Positions 5,891 to 8,124 of a stretch of 8,124 nucleotides of DNA are shown here, one piece after another. Within the stretch, counting starts at the first letter, position 1; the number at the start of each line of letters is the position of its first letter. The DNA comes from Spirochaetaceae bacterium. Lineage in GTDB: Bacteria; Spirochaetota; Spirochaetia; SZUA-6; Fen-1364. Made by a program: the position numbers and the translations under genes. The notes under the pieces are model-generated. The model was given only the letters and a program-made list of their open reading frames with translations. It was not told the origin of the DNA and made no database searches. The stretch lies in contig PMZS01000138.1 of NCBI GenBank assembly GCA_003170115.1, positions 1 through 8,124 on the forward strand, given 5' to 3'.

Positions 5891-6781
5891 CTACGACTCC
5901 CGCTTGAAAAATCCGAAAGACCGGAGGGCGATCAGGCTGACGATGAATATCACGACCATCAGGACGATGCCGATGGCGGAGGCAAGACCCATGCTGCCGG
6001 TCTGGAACCCCTTTTTATAGATGAGACCAACCATCGTCAGACCCACATTGTTGGGAGATTGACCCTGCCAGAAGATATAACTCTCCTCGAACATGGCGAA
6101 ACCGCCAAAGATGCTGATCGTCGTGACAAAAATGATGGTCGGCTTCAGCAATGGAAGCGTGATATATAAAAAACGGGCAAGGGAGCGCGCCCCGTCGATG
6201 TCCGCGGCCTCGTAGAGCTCATTGGGTATGTTCTGCAGGCCGGAAAGGAAGTAGACGATGTTCACCCCGGTCCAGCGCCAGACGGCGATCATGACCATGA
6301 GGAACATCGCCTGAGCGGCGCCGCCGAGAACCCAGTCCGTGGCCCGTCCTCCCAGGAGGATGACAATGGCGTTGACGGCCGCCTTTGGCGAAAGGGCGAA
6401 GGTGAGTCGAAAGACCGTCCCGGCAACGACAACCGATACCAGGGAAGGGAGGAAAAGGACGGCACGGTAGACCGCGTTCGTGCGGCGGCGGTAACCGTTC
6501 AGCATTACCGAGAGAATGATGGGAACGGGAATCAGGATCAGGATCGTGAGCGCCGTATACTTGAGGCTGTTGCCCAGCGCCTTGTAGAAGTCTTCAGAGA
6601 ACATCTTTCCGTAGTTTGCGGTTCCGATCCAGCGCGTTTCACCCGGAACGACATCCTGGAAGCTCATGACGATCGTGGCGATGATCGGGTAGAGATAAAA
6701 AACCAGGACGGAAATGACGAATGGCAGCACGAAGACGTACGGCGCTCGTCGCATCGAGCTCTGGAAGACGCTCTGTCTCAA
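5891..6781 (-). CDS. ABC sugar transporter permease, MalF/AraP-like (CUT1), TTG start
   Basis: First inner-membrane subunit of the CUT1 importer, with 296 residues from the chosen start. Membrane segments are at roughly 14-41, 72-94, 108-128, 158-182, 213-237 and 264-290. A textbook EAA loop, YEAADIDGARSLARFLYITLPLLKP, covers about 190-214 and would dock the ATPase. I chose TTG 6781-6779 because a strong AAGGAGG (6795-6789) lies seven bases upstream. The longer ATG at 6838 lies inside the perfect palindrome 6826-6849, has no evident ribosome binding site, and adds 19 residues of low-complexity Arg/Gly/Ser sequence untypical of the family. The gene follows the binding-protein gene after a 90-bp gap holding that palindrome. 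Its TAG is one base before the next permease. Substrate is inferred from context. Confidence 0.93.
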   Translation of the reverse strand: MRQSVFQSSMRRAPYVFVLPFVISVLVFYLYPIIATIVMSFQDVVPGETRWIGTANYGKMFSEDFYKALGNSLKYTALTILILIPVPIILSVMLNGYRRRTNAVYRAVLFLPSLVSVVVAGTVFRLTFALSPKAAVNAIVILLGGRATDWVLGGAAQAMFLMVMIAVWRWTGVNIVYFLSGLQNIPNELYEAADIDGARSLARFLYITLPLLKPTIIFVTTISIFGGFAMFEESYIFWQGQSPNNVGLTMVGLIYKKGFQTGSMGLASAIGIVLMVVIFIVSLIALRSFGFFKRES

Positions 6782-6788
6782 CTTGCTT

Positions 6789-6795
6789 CCTCCTT
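6789..6795 (-). promoter_or_regulatory. Strong ribosome binding site supporting a TTG start
   Basis: AAGGAGG on the minus strand, seven bases before TTG 6781-6779. It is the strongest Shine-Dalgarno in the operon and lies downstream of the palindrome, so an independent ribosome entry for the permeases is likely even where transcripts are processed at the stem-loop. Confidence 0.7.
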
Positions 6796-6825
6796 GGCCG
6801 GATCCGTGAAAGCGCCGAAATGAAA

Positions 6826-6849
6826 ACCGCGGGGGCATGCCCCCGCGGT
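6826..6849 (-). terminator. Intercistronic stem-loop (perfect 24-bp palindrome), likely attenuator or mRNA stabiliser
   Basis: ACCGCGGGGGCA is followed directly by its exact reverse complement. On the minus-strand mRNA this gives a GC-rich stem of about ten base pairs with a CAUG-like loop, followed by UUUUCAUUUC. It begins 22 bases after the binding-protein stop codon. Stem-loops here are common in sugar ABC operons, where partial termination or 3'-end protection yields more binding protein than permease. The broken U-run suggests partial rather than full termination. Confidence 0.7.
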
Positions 6850-6871
6850 CTTCTCCGTCTTTGAGGATTCC

Positions 6872-8124
6872 CTATTTCCGCAGCGTATTCGCCGCGTCAG
6901 TCAGGGCCTGCTCGGGAGTCTTCGACTGCTCCACCAGCACCTGGTAGGAGACGTTGCGCTTCAAGATGTCGATGATGTCGGGATAGTTGCCGCTCACGTT
7001 GGTCGTGTTCAGGTTGTTCTTCACTTTGACCATCATGCCGAAGATGTCATTGTTCTGGAAGTACCGGGTGAACTTGTTCGGTTCCCTCATGGCAGGGTCG
7101 GTCCAGACGTCCCAGCGCATGGGGTCGAAGCCGAGCTGCTTCCAGATCGCGAGGACGCCTTCCCTGGAGCCCTTCACCCAGACGAGGAAGCTCTTGGCGA
7201 GCTGAAGGTTCTTGCTCTGCATTGTCACCGCCGTGCCGGTGCCGCCCATACCCGTGGAGAGGAAAGGCGATTTGATGCCGTTGACCGAGCCGTCGAATAT
7301 CGGCATCGGACGAATAGCCATCTTGCCCTTGAGATCCGGCATCTGGTCGGTGAACCGCCCCATGTACCACAGGGGCATCCAGATGGACGCAGCGCCGCCG
7401 TCATTCATGAACCCCCAGTATTGCTCCGAATGGTGGAATCCGCCCGGTGTGACCACGGCGATCTTGTACTTGAGCACCATGTCGGAGAGCATCTGCAGCA
7501 CCTTGATGTTGGTGGGGCTGTCGAGGATCACCTTGTTGTTCTTGTCCAGGACGTCAGAGCCCGCCAATGAGAACAGGGGATAGACGGACCAATGCTCGGT
7601 CGTTTCCAGCGTGCACATGGGCTTGCCTGTCTTGGCGACCACCTGCTGGCCTGCCTTGATGTAGTCGGCCCACGTTTTGATCGTGTCGATGTCGACGCCG
7701 GCTTCCTTCATGATCTCGTTGTTGTAGTACATGACTTCCATTCCGACATGGAAATCGAGGCCGTAGTATTTCCCGTCCTTCTGGTACAGAGCCAGGCGCG
7801 ACTGGAAGAACTTGTCCTTGATGGGATCAAGCAGGTCGTTGAGCGGCGCAAGCTGGATCTTCCCTTTCAGGTAGTTGGCAAACTTGCTCACCTCGATGTC
7901 CGCGAGATCGGGCGCCCCGGAACCTGCCTGCAAGGCTACCAGGAGCTTGTTGTGCAGGTCATCGTAGGGAAATACCTCGGTTTTCAGAGTGATCTGCTTG
8001 GTCGGGTTTTCGGCGTTCCAGATCGGCACCATGCTCTGATAGAAGTCCGCGTGGACCGATTGGAAGGTCCATAGATCCAGGTCCGTCGGTGCCTGCGCGA
8101 ATGCGTTGAATCCAACGACCGACG
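6872..8124 (-). CDS. ABC sugar transporter solute-binding protein (CUT1, arabino-oligosaccharide-type), 5' end off window
   Basis: Extracytoplasmic receptor that captures an oligosaccharide and delivers it to the permeases. The frame stays open to the right edge, giving about 417 residues with the start missing; the ATG at 8032 is internal. The visible N-terminus ends a signal peptide: a hydrophobic run, then A-F-A (8104-8096) before QAPTDLDLWTF, fitting signal peptidase I cleavage. Typical family blocks follow, including NKLLVALQAGSGAPDLADIE, YYGLDFHVGMEVMYYNNEIM, SLAGSD, GFMNDGGAASIWMPLWYMGR and GGTGTAVTMQSKNLQLAKSFL. The protein ends TPEQALTDAANTLRK. It resembles the AraN class from memory. 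No cysteine lipobox is visible in the retained part, so lipoprotein anchoring is not supported, though the N-terminus is incomplete. It is the first gene of the operon seen here, and the stem-loop at 6826-6849 follows it. Ligand identity is inferred from the downstream GH51 gene. Confidence 0.93.
   Translation of the reverse strand, partial: SVVGFNAFAQAPTDLDLWTFQSVHADFYQSMVPIWNAENPTKQITLKTEVFPYDDLHNKLLVALQAGSGAPDLADIEVSKFANYLKGKIQLAPLNDLLDPIKDKFFQSRLALYQKDGKYYGLDFHVGMEVMYYNNEIMKEAGVDIDTIKTWADYIKAGQQVVAKTGKPMCTLETTEHWSVYPLFSLAGSDVLDKNNKVILDSPTNIKVLQMLSDMVLKYKIAVVTPGGFHHSEQYWGFMNDGGAASIWMPLWYMGRFTDQMPDLKGKMAIRPMPIFDGSVNGIKSPFLSTGMGGTGTAVTMQSKNLQLAKSFLVWVKGSREGVLAIWKQLGFDPMRWDVWTDPAMREPNKFTRYFQNNDIFGMMVKVKNNLNTTNVSGNYPDIIDILKRNVSYQVLVEQSKTPEQALTDAANTLRK

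Noticed and set aside
6872..8032. Binding protein starting at ATG 8032
   Set aside because: The same frame continues to the window edge with mature N-terminal sequence and the end of a signal peptide, so this ATG is internal.
1..8124. CRISPR arrays, tRNA or rRNA genes, insertion sequences, toxin-antitoxin or prophage genes
   Set aside because: I saw no spaced repeats, cloverleaf-like segments, transposase motifs or terminal inverted repeats. All long stretches are explained by the six coding regions.

Overview
The window is a GC-rich bacterial segment with two unrelated gene groups. Nothing in it fixes the phylum. Every catabolic protein resembles arabinan-utilisation genes that are common in Bacillota, but the base composition is high. 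A high-GC Gram-positive, a spirochaete or another high-GC phylum that imports sugars by ABC transporters are all possible.

Right-hand part (about 8124 down to 2928, minus strand): an arabinose-oligosaccharide operon. In transcription order it encodes a secreted CUT1-type solute-binding protein (running off the right edge), a perfect 24-bp palindrome that should form an intercistronic stem-loop, two inner-membrane permeases, a GH43-type protein, and a GH51 alpha-L-arabinofuranosidase. The genes from the first permease onward are tightly packed (1-bp gap, ATGA overlap, 20-bp gap), so they look like one translationally coupled unit. The expected logic is capture outside the cell, import through the two permeases, then cytoplasmic release of arabinose by the GH51 enzyme. 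No ATPase gene is in the window. The GH43 protein is the odd member: it has a signal peptide and recognisable N- and C-terminal GH43 blocks, but three internal blocks are missing, each without loss of frame. The lost parts include two of the three GH43 catalytic acids.

Middle (2002-2931, plus strand): an ArsR-like winged-helix regulator of 309 residues with a large C-terminal domain, convergent with the operon. The stop codons of the regulator and the GH51 gene overlap in a single CTAG, which lies in a bulged stem-loop. The regulator has a good -35/-10 pair and Shine-Dalgarno sequence and probably controls the arabinose operon, though that is inference from position.

Left-hand part (1871 down to 1, minus strand): the first about 620 residues of a xanthine-dehydrogenase-family molybdenum hydroxylase. 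Its [2Fe-2S] and FAD domains, normally the small XdhA subunit in bacteria, run without a stop into the molybdopterin subunit, as in eukaryotic single-chain xanthine dehydrogenase. It is transcribed divergently from the regulator across a 130-bp intergenic region, and I see no functional tie to the arabinose genes.
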